Source: Arion vulgaris
Lineage: Eukaryota > Mollusca > Gastropoda > Stylommatophora > Arionidae
Assembly: GCA_020796225.1 (NCBI GenBank)
Contig: CM036760.1
Coordinates: 3,036,501 to 3,100,500, forward strand
DNA: 64,000 nt
Reading direction: 5' to 3'
The notes under the pieces are model-generated. The model was not told the origin of the DNA. It ran no database searches and saw only the letters and a program-made list of their open reading frames with translations. This document shows positions 32,591 through 55,550 of this stretch, in pieces (positions within the stretch are counted from its first letter, which is position 1; the number at the start of each line of letters is the position of its first letter). The translations under genes were made by a program, and so were the position numbers.

Positions 32591-32869
32591 CATCCTCTAT
32601 GAAACCGAGTCGGACACATTTTTGCCTGCCGCAGTAAAAATTCGGTTCAGAGTTTTCCTATGGCGCCCGTTTTTCCTTGAGCCTTTTGTCTCCCACTTCA
32701 AATTTTAAAAAAAAACAAATAGTAATTATGAAATATAAACGGTTACGATACTCGAATTGTCTTCCCAAATTTAATTTTAGAAGTTCACATTATTCACTAA
32801 GTATTCACTAATTTATTACGGAAAATGAAATTTATATTTTGTTACGGTTATTTGAATAAAGGTCAAGGA
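32591..32869. other. No recognised feature
   Basis: AT-rich intergenic sequence. Confidence 0.5.
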
Positions 32870-33095
32870 AACATCTTTCATACCTCGAAGTATATAGAGT
32901 AATGCGCTGTCAGGTCAGTATTTTTCATTGACCGCCAGCACACGATGGGTGATTTGGTCAACATCACGCCAGCTACCTTTACTTCACAGTGATTTTCTTC
33001 CTGGTACCCAATTGAGGCCGGGTCGACCTGAGAGCCGTTACGGTCGGAAAAAATTACACTTCAACTGTGAAATGAACCCAGACAATATACAAGTA
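32870..33095 (-). mobile_element. SINE-D copy
   Basis: gcacacgatgggtgattt and gagagccgttacggtcgg on the + strand are the reverse complement of SINE-D blocks at 48405-48680. Confidence 0.7.
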
Positions 33096-33527
33096 ACATC
33101 ATTATAAAAATTAGTTGATATAGAAACTATCGATGCTATAGCATAAGCTTAGCATTGTTACAGAATTACTTTCGAGGGAGGATCAAAATTATGTTGCTAT
33201 TGGGAGATCAAAATTATGTTGCTATTGGGGAGAGGAGCAGGGACAACGATAACAAAGTGGTTGCACTAGTGGCTGAGTGGCGTGGATATTCCAAGGTTAA
33301 GACCAGTTTGTGCACAAAATTCTCGGCGTACACACGATACGCAATTAGATCCAAATCCTTTACTTGGTGATCTAAACTACAAGCACCTTTGAAGTCGTAA
33401 TAAGGATCGCCTGAATAACGAAGAACGCTGGTGATAAAGAAATCATGTCTTCACGCACAAATCAGAATTGCCATATTAATTGCCATGACAACGCCTGAAT
33501 TCATAGCAGGCTAACGACAACAAAAAT
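33096..33527. other. No recognised gene
   Basis: Holds a short direct repeat (gatcaaaattatgttgctat at 33181 and 33208) and otherwise nothing I can assign. Confidence 0.5.
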
Positions 33528-35031
33528 AGCACACGCTCGTGAAGTAGGCAGAAATGTCACACTTTGCTCGTGAAGTAGGCAGAAATGTCACACTTGCTTG
33601 TGAAGTAGGCAGAAATGTCACACTTGCTTGTGAAGTAGGCAGAAATTCACACTTGCTGTGAAGTAGGCAGAAATATGACACTTGCTCGTGAAGTAGGCAG
33701 AAATATGACACTTGCTCGTGAAGTAGGAAAATATACCTTGCTCGTGAAGTAGGAAGAAATATACACTTGCTCATGTAAGTAGGCAGAAATATGACACTTG
33801 ATAGCAGAATGTACTGCTGAGTGGAAAAATATACACTTGCTTGTGAAGTAGGCAGAAATATGACACTTGCTGTGAAGTAGGACAGAAATATGACACTTGC
33901 TCGTGAAGTGGAAGAAATATTACACTTGCTGTGATAGGAAAATATACACTTGCTGTGAAGTAGAAAGAAATATGACACTTGCTTGTGAAGTAGGCAGAAA
34001 TATGACACTTGCTTGTGAAGTAGGAAGAAATATGACACTTGCTTGTGAAGTAGGCAGAAATATGACACTTGCTTGTGAAGTAGGCAGAAATATGACACTT
34101 GCTTGTGAAGTAGGCAGAAATATGACACTTGCTTGTGAAGTAGGCAGAAATATGACACTTGCTTGTGAAGTAGGCAGAAATATGACACTTGCTCGTGAAG
34201 TAGGAGAAATATACACTTGCTCTGAAGTAGGAGAAATATACACTTGCTTGTGAAGTAGGCAGAAATATGACACTTGCTTGTGAAGTAGGCAGAAATATGA
34301 CACTTGCTCGTGAAGTAGGAAGAAATATAACACTTGCTTGTGAAGTAGGCAGAAATATGACACTTGCTCGTGAAGTAGGAAATATACACTTGCTCGTGAA
34401 GTAGGCAGAAATATGACACTTGCTTGTGAAGTAGGCAGAAATATGACACTTGCTTGTAGAATAGGCAGACATATGACACTTGCTTGTAAGTAGCAGAAAT
34501 ATGACACTTGCTTGTAAGTTGGAGAAATATGACACTCGCTGTGAAGTAGGCAGAAATGTGACACTTGCTTGTAAGTTGGAAGAAATATGACGCTTGTGAA
34601 GTAGGCAGAAATATGACACTTGCTACGTGAAGTAGGAGAAATATGACACTTGCTCATGAAGTAGAAGAAATATACACTTGTTGTGAAGTAGGCAGAAATA
34701 TGACACTTGCTTGTGAGTAGGCAGAAATATGACACTTGCTCGTGAAGTAGGCAGAAATATGACACTTGCTTGTGAAGTAGGCAGAAATATGACACTTGCT
34801 CGTGAAGTAGGCAGAAATGTGACACTTGCTTGTGAAGTTGGAAGAAATATGACGCTTGTGAAGTAGGCAGAAATATGACACTTGCTCGTGAAGTAGGAAG
34901 AAATGTGACACTTGCTTGTGAAGTAGGCAGACATATGACACTTGCTTGTGAAGTAGGAAGAAATGTGACACTTGCTTGTGAAGTATTAAGAAATATGACA
35001 CTTGCTTGTGAAGTAGGCAGAAATATAACTT
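33528..35031 (+). repeat. 30-bp tandem array, about 50 copies
   Basis: Unit gct(t/c)gtgaagtaggcagaaa plus tatgacactt. A clean block is at about 33960-34195, with indel-rich copies at 33640-33960 and 34370-34700. Because 30 is a multiple of 3 and indels shift frames, several overlapping 100-300 codon frames appear; none is a gene. Confidence 0.95.
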
Positions 35032-35064
35032 TTAAAATAATCTCGTTACTACCTGTAAAACCGT

Positions 35065-35180
35065 TTTTTCATCATTATCATCGTCAAATAGCTTGTCATA
35101 GATCTATGCCACCCCAAATGTCCTTCGAAATTTCTCTCTCTCGCAGGCCAGATGTCCCGCCTCTGCAACCATCATGTTCA
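35065..35180 (-). mobile_element. LINE L3 3' fragment
   Basis: tctatgccaccccaaatgtc and tctgcaaccatcatgttcaa are reverse complements of L3 (WGDIGIDL-like; NMMVAEA-like). Confidence 0.5.
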
Positions 35181-35299
35181 AACCTTCAGCTAAATAACGT
35201 TTTTAAGGGTGGTGTAATGCAAGGGGCTCTTGAGCCTGTGGAATTTAATGTCCGCATGGCTAGTTAGTCGCCTTGAAACTGTTCAGGTTATAATTTTTA

Positions 35300-35535
35300 C
35301 TTTATACGCCGACAGAAAAATAACTTGACCTTACCGACGACTGCCTACCGGTCTCCCACATGGGAGCCCGCGCTTTAATTAATTCGATAAGACGCTCCAC
35401 TGTTGAATAGAAATATGATACAAAGACGAATTCCTGAATGATCAACAAGTAAGTTCTCCATACCGTTCTGTCCTGGACAACTCGTTCAATCTTTTCCATA
35501 GAATTGAGTCCATCAACTAGCTTTATGTATCAACG
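35300..35535 (-). mobile_element. LINE L2 C-terminal fragment
   Basis: - strand reads MEKIERVVQDRTVWR, matching the MDEIDRVAQDRAVWK motif of L2 at 38570-38620. Confidence 0.55.
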
Positions 35536-35714
35536 GTGTTGAGATCCAGTAAAGAACAATGGCAGCGGTAAGCCTAAAATATGTTCTGCCTGTACTCTTA
35601 CAGTCAGTTGTTTCTGAACACTCACTGTCACAATGTGATCTATTGGAGCCTATCCACCATTAAAGGAATGAAAGTGGCTCTGTGATCTACAGAAGATACT
35701 AAATGTGGGAAAGT

Positions 35715-36105
35715 AATATATCAATCAATCAATTGCAATGCCTGCCAGCGTAGACAATCATATCTTTCCACAACTCTCTCTCTCTCTCTCTCCTTGGTGC
35801 AGTTAGTCAGCTCTGACGTCGATCTTTTGTCAAACCTCGATGTCAGGCCATCCAACATCTTCTCCCTCTGTCTTCCACGATTTCTACTTCCCTGAATTTT
35901 ACCTGTAGCCACCAAATGTTCTAAGCCTTTTCTTGACATTATATGCCTTAAGAAACTTGATTGTCGGATTCTTATTCGTTTGATGCTTTTTTTGTGTGTA
36001 GGTCTGATTTAAAACCTCCTTATTTGTTTTCTTTGATGTCCATGGAATTTCAGCATTCTTCTGTAAAACTACATCTCTGTCTCCATCCCTCTCTTTCTCC
36101 ATCCC
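35715..36105 (-). mobile_element. LINE L8 fragment
   Basis: - strand reads KKHQTNKNPTIKFLKAYN, then SRKGLEHLVATGKIQGSRNR and GRQREKMLDGLTSRF. Ends with a (GAGA)n run. Confidence 0.7.
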
Positions 36106-36344
36106 TCTCTTTCTTATTACGTCTCTTCAACTCTCTTCTCTTTGTCGTCTCTTCCTCTTACTATCCCAGACTCACATTCTCTACTATACCACTGCTATAT
36201 TCAGGGTATATAAATACACTGTACAGCTTATATTTTGTTACCTATTGAAAAATGCAGTACTTGGAAACATGTTTATAGTACTTTGTCAAATCACATATAT
36301 ATATATATATATATATCGTTAGTTCTAATTGGTTGAACCATTAG

Positions 36345-36760
36345 TCATTGTTCTCTGTGACGTAGAGGTTACAGGGTACCAGGTTCGCTCCCTCGTGGAG
36401 CCATCTGTATATTTTCCAGGAAACCTGCAGGTGAGATCGTGGTCCTAGTCCTATCGGAGAGAAGCGATAAAACGTAGGTCCCGTGTTTAATTTGAGCACG
36501 TAATAGAACCCTTGGCAGTTCAAAATCGAGAAGAGCAGGCTGGAAAGCCGCTGCCCGTGCACAATTCAGCGGAAAAGATTAAATATAATTGCTACAAAAA
36601 ATATCTTTACCATCTTCAAAATTACATCGTGGTCCCGGAGCTATGGAGCTCATGCACTACATTTGATATCTTCCTGTGTAAGAAAGAGATCGAAGCACAC
36701 ATGGTTACTCACCAAAGTGCAATGATGATGGTCATATCAATCAGTGATCAATCATTATTT
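36345..36760 (+). mobile_element. SINE-C, near full-length copy
   Basis: accaggttcgctccctcgtg head, body and aagaaagagatcgaagcaca tail as in 27208-27640. A (TA)n run precedes it at 36294-36316. Confidence 0.78.
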
Positions 36761-36989
36761 CGGCATTCTAGAAAGCTTCTCTACTCATCCAATTATATCT
36801 TCCCAATAATATCGCTGTATTTCTCTTTGTGGCTTGCTCACAACATTTTCCTCACGCTGACATGGATCTCAGCAAAATGGTATATATCTTTATGTGTCCA
36901 ACATTTGTGATTTCTTTTTTTTTTTTAAATAGAATTCTACAATAGAAAATTAATTTTAATATTTTCAACATGGATATCGTTCTTTTGTG

Positions 36990-38630
36990 TTCAATAACCA
37001 GACTGACGTGCTTAATTTAGTCTGTTATAAAGTAGATCAAGTAAATGATAACCAGACTGACGTGTTTAATTTAGTCTGTCATAAAGTAGATCAAGTAAAT
37101 GAAACAGACTTTGTTTTATAAGAAGGAGAAGAAGAGATGGAGATATGTTGGACACACCTTGAGAAGAAATTTGTTCAATAACCAGACTGACGTGTTTAAT
37201 TTAGTCTGTCATAAAGTAGATCAAGTAAATGAAACAACTGTTATAAGAAGGAGAAGATGGAGATATGTTGGACACACCTTGAGAAGAAATGTGTATCAAA
37301 CAGAGCATGAAGTGGACACATTTGAGAGAATATCAAAGTAAATCAAAGTAAATGAAACAACTGCTATAGAAGAAATGAAAAGATGAGAATGATAGTGGAC
37401 ACACCTTGAGAAGAAATTTGTTCAAAGCAGACTGACGTGCTTAATTTGATCTTCAAAAGGCATGATCAAGAAAATTAAGAATATCAACAGCTATAAGAGG
37501 AGAAGATGGAGAATATAAGTTGGACAGCACCTTGAGAAGAAATGATCAAGAATATCAAAGCAGGCAATGAAGTAGGAGACACACCTTGAGAAGAAATGAT
37601 CAAAGAATATCAAAGCAGGCAATGAAGTGGAGACACCTTGAGAAGAAATGATCAAAGAATATCAAAGCAGGCAATGAAGTGGAGACACACCTTAGAAGAA
37701 ATGATCAAAGAATATCAAAGCAGGCAATGAAGTAGGAGACACACCTTGAGAAGAAATGATCAAAGAATATCAAAGCAGGCAATGAAGTAGGAGACACACC
37801 TTGAGAAGAAATTATCAAAGAATATCAAAGCAGGCAATGAAGTAGGAGCAAAGGTTCAAGATAAGCAGGAATGAGTAGGAGACCCTGAAAGAACTTATGC
37901 AGAATGCAAGCAGAATACTGGTCAGTTCCTGAGATGAATTGATCAAGATTCAAGCAGGATGAGAGGAGACATGAGAAGAAATTCTTCAGAGTGCATATGA
38001 CTCTCCTTGAAGATGATCAAGAATATCTAAACAGCATGAAGTAGGAACACGAGTCTAAGAGATGATCAAAGAATATCAAAGCAGGCAATGAAGTAGGAGA
38101 CACACCTTGAGAAGAAATGATCAAAGAATATCAAAGCAGGCAATGAAGTAGGAGACACACCTTGAGAAGAAATGATCAAAGAATATCAAAGCAGGCAATG
38201 AAGTAGGAGACACACCTTGAGAAGAAATGATCAAAGAATATCAAAGCAGGCAATGAAGTAGGAGACACACCTTGAGAAGAAATTATCAAAGAATATCAAA
38301 GCAGGCAATGAAGTAGGAGACACACCTTGAGAAGAAATGATCAAAGAATATCAAAGCAGGCAATGAAGTAGGAGACACACCTTGAGAAGAAATTATCAAA
38401 GAATATCAAAGCAGGCAATGAAGTGGGAGACACACCTTGAGAAGAAATGATCAAAGAATATCAAAGCAGGCAATGAAGTAGGATGCAAATGGTTCAAGTA
38501 AGAGAAGACGACCTAGAGAGACCCTGAAACGAACTTTGCTGAGAGATGCAAGAAATACTGGTTTCAGTTCCATGGATGAGATTGACCGAGTTGACCAGGA
38601 TAGAGCGGTATGAAGAAATTGCTTGCAGGT
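36990..38630 (+). mobile_element. LINE L2 3' fragment blown up by two nested tandem arrays
   Basis: The left part encodes [15 protein letters not shown] in irregular repeats of about 57-133 bp. The middle is a 55-bp array. The right end (38480-38620), allowing for frameshifts, reads KRRRPRETLKRT-like, ARNTGFSSMDEI and DRVDQDRA, the L2 terminus. Confidence 0.78.
37440..38485 (+). repeat. 55-bp minisatellite within LINE L2, about 19 copies
   Basis: Unit gaatatcaaagcaggcaatg, aagtaggagacacaccttga, gaagaaatgatcaaa. 37840-38050 is scrambled by deletions between two clean blocks. The unit corresponds to [16 protein letters not shown](K)W coding sequence. Confidence 0.93.
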
Positions 38631-38635
38631 GCTAT

Positions 38636-38905
38636 GTCTTCTCCTTCGAACGCTTCATATCGAACATTTGCTAAACACTCACTGTAATTTGTATGTGATC
38701 CGAGTCTAAGAGTGATTGTAAGTTGTGCCATTTATGCACCTACACGTAGGCCGGTATATCCGATTTCTGCGAACCTTTTATTTACTAGGTAGCTTCCTAT
38801 GCCCCTACCTCATTCGTCTCTTACGATTTGCTTTGTAGGTCGCAGTGCTACAATTCTTTGCTCTCCTTGAGAGCCTCCCCGGCAACACACGAATGGCATG
38901 CCCTA
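38636..38905 (-). mobile_element. SINE-B copy
   Basis: ttctccttcgaacgcttcat ... ccccggcaacacacg; the reverse complement of the 53211-53472 element. Directly abuts the L2 end. Confidence 0.7.
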
Positions 38906-39104
38906 TGTAACGTATAACGGTACGAGAATTATTATTATTATAAAATGAAATAAACATGTCTCAAGACAAGACGGTTGAAGGATAATAGCTGGAGAATGTC
39001 TTGGCCCCTGGTTAATGTATTATTAGTAGTCATATAGTAGTCATATAGCCATAATATAAAGTATACATATATAGTAGTCATAAGTCATAATATAGCCAAA
39101 TGAA

Positions 39105-39365
39105 TTCAAGTTTGTGCTTCAAACGGCTTGCCTCGCCAAAATGAGACTAAACACAATTTTAAAGGAAGATCTTTGCGAAGTATTGACTTCCTTGTACCGG
39201 GTTTCCCCAAATGGCCCCGTCCCTGTCGGCAGATATGACACGCCATCCACCAAAAGTGTTGCAAAAAGAACGAACTCTATTGCTCCAGAAAAAAAATCCT
39301 AGAGATCTCAAAAACATTGCACATGTGACTCGGTCCGGTTTGAAAGCATAACGTTCTGAATAACA
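39105..39365 (-). mobile_element. SINE-G copy
   Basis: Blocks ttgtaccgggtttccccaaa and cgaactctattgctccag match 24900-25000. Confidence 0.55.
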
Positions 39366-39383
39366 CTGGAACGTTTTAGCAAC

Positions 39384-39890
39384 TTCGTCATAGAAACCAA
39401 ATGAAGAACGTCATAGAAACCAAATGAAGATCGTCATAGAAACCAAATGAAGATCGTCATAGAAACCAAATGAAGATCGTCATAGAAACCAAATGAAGAT
39501 CGTCATAGAAACCAAATGAAGATCGTCATAGAAACCAAATGAAGATCGTCAAGAAACAAATGAAGATCGTCATGAAACCAAATGAAGATCGTCATAGAAA
39601 CCAAATGAAGATCGTCATAGAAACCAAATGAAGATCGTCATAGAAACCAAATGAAGATCGTCATAGAAACCAAATGAAGAACGTCATAGAAACCAAATGA
39701 AGAACGTCATAGAAACCAAATGAAGAACGTCATAGAAACCAAATGAAGAACGTCATAGAAACCAAATGAAGAACGTCATAGAAACCAAATGAAGAACGTC
39801 ATAGAAACCAAATGAAGAACGTCATAGAAACCAAATGAAGAACGTCATAGAAACCAAATGAAGAACGTCATAGAAACCAAATGAAGAAAC
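39384..39890 (+). repeat. 23-bp tandem array, about 22 copies
   Basis: Unit gtcatagaaaccaaatgaag plus a(a/t)c. Copies with atc occupy the left and central part and copies with aac the right. Two copies near 39545-39575 have deletions. Confidence 0.95.
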
Positions 39891-40037
39891 CATTGTAAAC
39901 ATTGTTGGTGACAATTTGTGCTATCAGTCATTTTTGGCTTTTATGTTTTGTTTCATAAATTAATTTAGTCAGACATTAATATATGTTTTAAAATATGTGT
40001 CTTGCAGTAGTGTACCACTGATAGAACATATATACTC

Positions 40038-40086
<49 letters not shown>
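40038..40086 (+). repeat. (TA)n microsatellite
   Basis: About 24 TA repeats. Confidence 0.97.
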
Positions 40087-40088
<2 letters not shown>

Positions 40089-40489
40089 TTTTACTATTAC
40101 TTTCGTTTATTTTGTTACAATTCTGATTCTGTATCAAGTGTTTATCATATTCAGTGTATAGTAATGTAGACTTGCCTGCCACAATTCATGAAACTGTCTT
40201 CCAGTATGACTTGGTGGACAAAGTATGTATAATGAGTTCATGTCGAAATTATATATATATTGAGTTTATGTAAAAAATTATATATATATATATTGATTCA
40301 TTTTTGTGTTTTCTCATGAGTCATAAAGTGTCATTGTATTTTTTTCGTTTTAGGAAATCTGAAGTAAATACTTTTTTCCCAACAACACTTCATCTCTGTT
40401 TCACATTTTAGTATTGTCTGCTCAAATTCTACAGTTAATTCTTGTTTGTTTTCATCAGTTATCAGTTATATAAGGACTATCATCATAAC

Positions 40490-41300
40490 ACTCCGGACAC
40501 GTCCATAGGTGCTCCGATCTCCGCCTCCACAAATCCAGCAGCGTCTAGCGGTCCCACGTCAGTTCGATATTAATTAATCAATCTCCTTGCATATTGGGTA
40601 TGTCATTCTTTGGGGTTGTACCAATATCGACACCCATTTCTCCCAAACTGATCGGAAGAGTAGCATTCACAATCTGACTTCTCACCACGATGAACCGACC
40701 CATCAACATCCCTAGCATTATCTTCTATCAGCTGCTTAACGGCGAGATCAATCTTCATGTTGCCCCAATATCTACATTTTCTTTCAAGAGTAATGATAAC
40801 GTTGACCCGGTGAAGAATGTATACCAATGCCAACAGACTGTGCTTACTCCTGTTGGCAATGGTTGGAATGGCGAGACACTGATGATAAGGAAAGCGAGTC
40901 TTCACGCAAAATAAGTTAGATATGCCATATTATGCGCCCTGACTACGTCTGAATTCATAACGAACGGACAAGAGACCTAAAAACATCCCACTTATCCATA
41001 CCCATGCGGTTGATGCAAGCCTGTCCACTCTATTATTTCATCAAACACCCGTATGTCCCGGATAGCATATTCGCATAGGCTTCTGAATTATGGGAATCAG
41101 TACAGATGACATCTACCTATTCCGCCATTCTGGATCTTCCGAAACATAGACTGAGAGTCAAATATAATAATGACCCCATTAAACGGTATCCAAAGATCCA
41201 CTGGAGGATTGCTGTAACAGCCTCAACCCTTATCCTCATACTGAAAGTAGTTGTCCAGTTTGTTCCACTTTGCTCTGTAACAACACTATCATGAAAGTTA
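40490..41300 (-). mobile_element. RNase H-type LINE fragment (family L7)
   Basis: - strand reads IEDNARDVDGSVHRGEKSDC and further fragments. The + strand end at 40490-40540 is the reverse of the gagatcggagcacctatgga tail. Related to 59225-59905. Confidence 0.6.
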
Positions 41301-41349
41301 GCAAAGAAGCAACAAATGGCGGTGTTAGCATTTTTGTGATATTGCCTAA

Positions 41350-41410
41350 CTCATCATCATTTAATAGCTTGTCCTGAGCAGAACTTTGCCACCCCAACAG
41401 TCCTCCCGAA

Positions 41411-41447
<37 letters not shown>

Positions 41448-41600
41448 TTGGCAAGATTTCCCACCTCCGCAGCCGTGATGTTCAAACCATCAGTTGCATC
41501 CAGAATCCATCTTCTGCGTGGTATTCCTCCTCTTCTCTTTGACGGTATGCCTCTTTCCATGATGGTCTCCTCCAGCCCTTCGTGTCTCTATATATGTCCA
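41350..41600 (-). mobile_element. LINE L3 3' fragment with (CT)n
   Basis: - strand reads MERGIPSKRRGGIPRRRWIL, DATDGLNITAAEVG, NSGGLLGWQSSAQ. A (CT)n expansion at 41411-41446 adds a run of Arg-Glu. Confidence 0.75.
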
Positions 41601-41639
41601 AAATATCTCAATTTTCTCTTTTTTATTTGTCGCATCAGC

Positions 41640-42204
41640 TAGTTTCCTTTGATTTTGAATAATTACCTGCCATTACGTAGCGCAACTAATTGTAATAAAT
41701 ACAACCAACCACCAACAACAGCATACAATAAAAAGAGATCGGGTACTAGAGCTAAGGAAGACCAAGAAAAAGATGAATATGCAATATCAAGACTACACTA
41801 CATAAACACGGATATAACACAACAAGGGCGACTCATCTGGCCCTAGAACGCAAATTAAAGCTCTCATCCCTACGCTTAACGGCAAGAGTGGACAGCCAAC
41901 TACATCTTCCACCTGGGAATAGACAATAGACTAATTATAATTCATACAATTTCAACAATGTAAGACATTTACCATAAAGTCACGTCTTGGTAGAAGACAG
42001 CATAAGTCTTGGTATTGCATACATAATGACAATTAGTTACCGCAGTACTTTAGAATTTCATAGTAATTTCTAGATGTCCAAGTGTGTTGCTAGGGGAAAC
42101 AACTGCATGAATTTCACAATAAAATATCTAACAACAGAAAGGAGATATACACTTGTAATGTCTGGGGAATATATTTCAAGGTTACTGCAATTCTTATCAT
42201 TATT
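41640..42204. other. No recognised feature
   Basis: Nothing assignable apart from AT-rich sequence. Confidence 0.45.
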
Positions 42205-42466
42205 ATTCTTCGAACGATCTATATCGACCACTTTTTAACTACTCTGTGTGATTTGTATGTGATCTGAGCCTAAAGCGCTTTTACGTTGTGCCAGTTAGGC
42301 GCTTACAAGTAGGCCAGCACATCCGATTTCGGCGATGCTTTTTATTTACTAGGATAGCTTCCCTTAGTCCTACATCAATCGACTCTTACAACATGCCCTG
42401 TAGGTCACAGTGGTGCTATTATTTTTTTCTTCTCTTGCGGGTTCTGGCACCACACAGGCGACTGCA
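42205..42466 (-). mobile_element. SINE-B copy
   Basis: attcttcgaacgatctatat ... ctggcaccacacaggcg, full length relative to 53211-53472. Confidence 0.75.
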
Positions 42467-42484
42467 TATCCAATAATTAACATC

Positions 42485-42725
42485 AACTTTGCCACCCCAA
42501 CAGTCCTTCGGAATTTCTCTCTCTGAGGTCAGATGTTCCTCCTCTGCAGCCGTCATGTTCAAATAATCAGTTACATCCGGAATCCACCTTCTCCATGGTC
42601 TTCCTCTTTGCAGCGATGCCTCCTTCCTTAAAGGTCTTCTCTAACCCTTCATATCTTTTTATATGTCAAAAATACTTCAATTTTGTCATTCTTATTTGTA
42701 ACACCAGCCAGTTTTCTTTAATTTT
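42485..42725 (-). mobile_element. LINE L3 3' fragment
   Basis: Reverse complement holds accatggagaaggtggattc and gacggctgcagaggaggaac (PWRRWIPD; TAAEEE), then the cagtccttcgg-type end. Confidence 0.65.
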
Positions 42726-43273
42726 GAGTTATTTCTGGGTAGATATATCTAATAGTGAATAATAACACTGAACAAAGAGACAAACGTATTCAAACAAGAA
42801 AAAGGATATCCACTTTATTTGCGCACTAGATTGTTACGGATATATCCGCACTTGTGTACAAATTGCACATTACACCACAAACGTTCATAAAGAAACGTCA
42901 CGGGCAGAGAACCATGGATATTAGACAAGCCAAGAAAACCTTGCGCTACACAATATAGATCTTGCATCAGTGTCCTGAAACTTTATTTTTCCTGCAACTT
43001 TCTTTCGTAACATTAAAAGTTAAATATCAACAATAGTTAGCGACAGCTATTGAGGAAGTCCAAGACTAACGCCATCACTGTTTCCAAAACATCGTCATTA
43101 ACCCAGTGACACGTATTCATTCGCAATAGACCTGACTACCACTTTGCTGTGAAAAGAAAGTCCTTAAAGCTCATCAATTGTTCGGACTAAAGCCAAGCGA
43201 CTAAGAACAGACCTGGTCATCTTTCTAGCAACTGGGTTCTGTAAGGGGGTCCAAGCAAACACCTGCATTGAGA
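42726..43273. other. Upstream of beta-tubulin: no clear promoter motif
   Basis: Presumed 5' flank/UTR. I see no convincing TATA box or initiator, and the transcription start cannot be placed from sequence alone. Confidence 0.4.
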
Positions 43274-54348
<11,075 letters not shown>

Positions 54349-54485
54349 CAAATATCAAACATAACCCAGGCCAATAACATAACCCAAGCCAATAACATAA
54401 CAGTACGTGTTACCAGGCGTTTCCTTTCCTCACGATAACCAACTCACTATTGTGTGGTCATTTCAAAGTTACATCATATTGTATC

Positions 54486-54491
54486 AATAAA
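54486..54491 (+). terminator. Poly(A) signal of beta-tubulin
   Basis: AATAAA 138 nt after the stop codon. The 3' UTR includes three copies of an 18-19 bp unit (ataacccaggccaataac) at 54358-54402. Confidence 0.75.
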
Positions 54492-54634
54492 GTAAACATC
54501 AAATAAAATACTAGCAATTGTTTTCTAAAAGTGCTGCCTTTCATTAACTGTCGTTATCATTTTCATGGCAACCATTGGTAAACTATTTGTGAAAGTAAAC
54601 ATAAAGGTATCATTCATACGTCAACAATATAAAA

Positions 54635-54810
54635 TTATGGTTTTAGAAAAGAATGCTGACAATTCCATGGACAGCGAAGAAAACAAATAATGAGGTTTCT
54701 AGGTCATGCCTGCACACAAAGAAACCTTATCAAAAGAATAGGAATCAGACAATCAAGGTTCTTCGGGCATATAATGCCAAGAATAGGTTCAGAACATTTG
54801 ATGACTGTCG
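54635..54810 (+). mobile_element. LINE L8 fragment
   Basis: Encodes IPWTAKKTNNEV, HTKKPYQKNRNQTIKVLRAY, NAKNRFRTFDDC. Complements the later ORF part seen at 45555-45895. Confidence 0.65.
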
Positions 54811-54829
54811 TAAAACTATCGTAACTGCT

Positions 54830-55550
54830 TGTAATATCGCTTTTTGGACGGTCTATCGATCTATAGTCGACCACAGTGAGACTACACCGCAATGCCTAAT
54901 CAATTATTTCTCAAAGGCATGCGACCTATTTTCTCTGACTATAAGTGTCTCCAAAACAGTTGTACTATGACAGGGAGGTAACACAACAAATATCACTTTA
55001 AATGGCAACCATCTGACATCAGTTAAAAAATTCTGCTATCTCGGGTCCATGGTCACTGCCAGCCTTTCTCTTGATGAAGAAATCAACGCTCGTGTAGGGA
55101 GTGGGGCTACTACATACGGAAACTATCAAAGGAGCGTGGGACAACACAAAACTGACATTGCAGACGAAGATTCAAATATATCGAGCCTGTGTAATTAGTT
55201 CTTTACTATATGGCTCGGAAACATTGACAGCCTACTCAAGACACGAGAGGAGACTTAACATCTTTCACCTTCAATGTCTCCGCAAGATTATGGATATTAG
55301 GTGGTACGACAAGATAACCAAGTCTGAAGTACTGCATGCAACGTGCAAACCTGCCTTCCATCATGGGCATGCTCAGTAGTAGACGACTAAGATGGTTGGG
55401 GCATGTGAGAAAAATGGAAACTTGTCGCATACCAAAACAAATGTTTTTCTGTGAACTTTCGGAGGGAAGAGGCACCAGGGCAGACCACTGCTCAGATATA
55501 AAGATGTCTGCAAAGCCTAAATGAAAAACATTTCTATAGGTCCCAGCACA
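54830..55550 (+). mobile_element. LINE L4 fragment (end of RT plus C-terminal region)
   Basis: Broken frames encode NYFSKACDLFSLTISVSKTV (end of the RT palm/thumb), HLTSVKKFCYLGSMVTASLS, QTKIQIYRACVISSLLYGSE, RRLRWLGHVRKMETCRIPKQ. Interrupted at about 55545 by a Penelope-like element. Confidence 0.78.

Noticed and set aside
33511..34934. Several 100-320 codon frames on the - strand
   Set aside because: Artefact of the 30-bp array, with frames shifted by indels.
33528..35031. CRISPR-like array
   Set aside because: Units are directly adjacent without unique spacers, and the DNA is eukaryotic.
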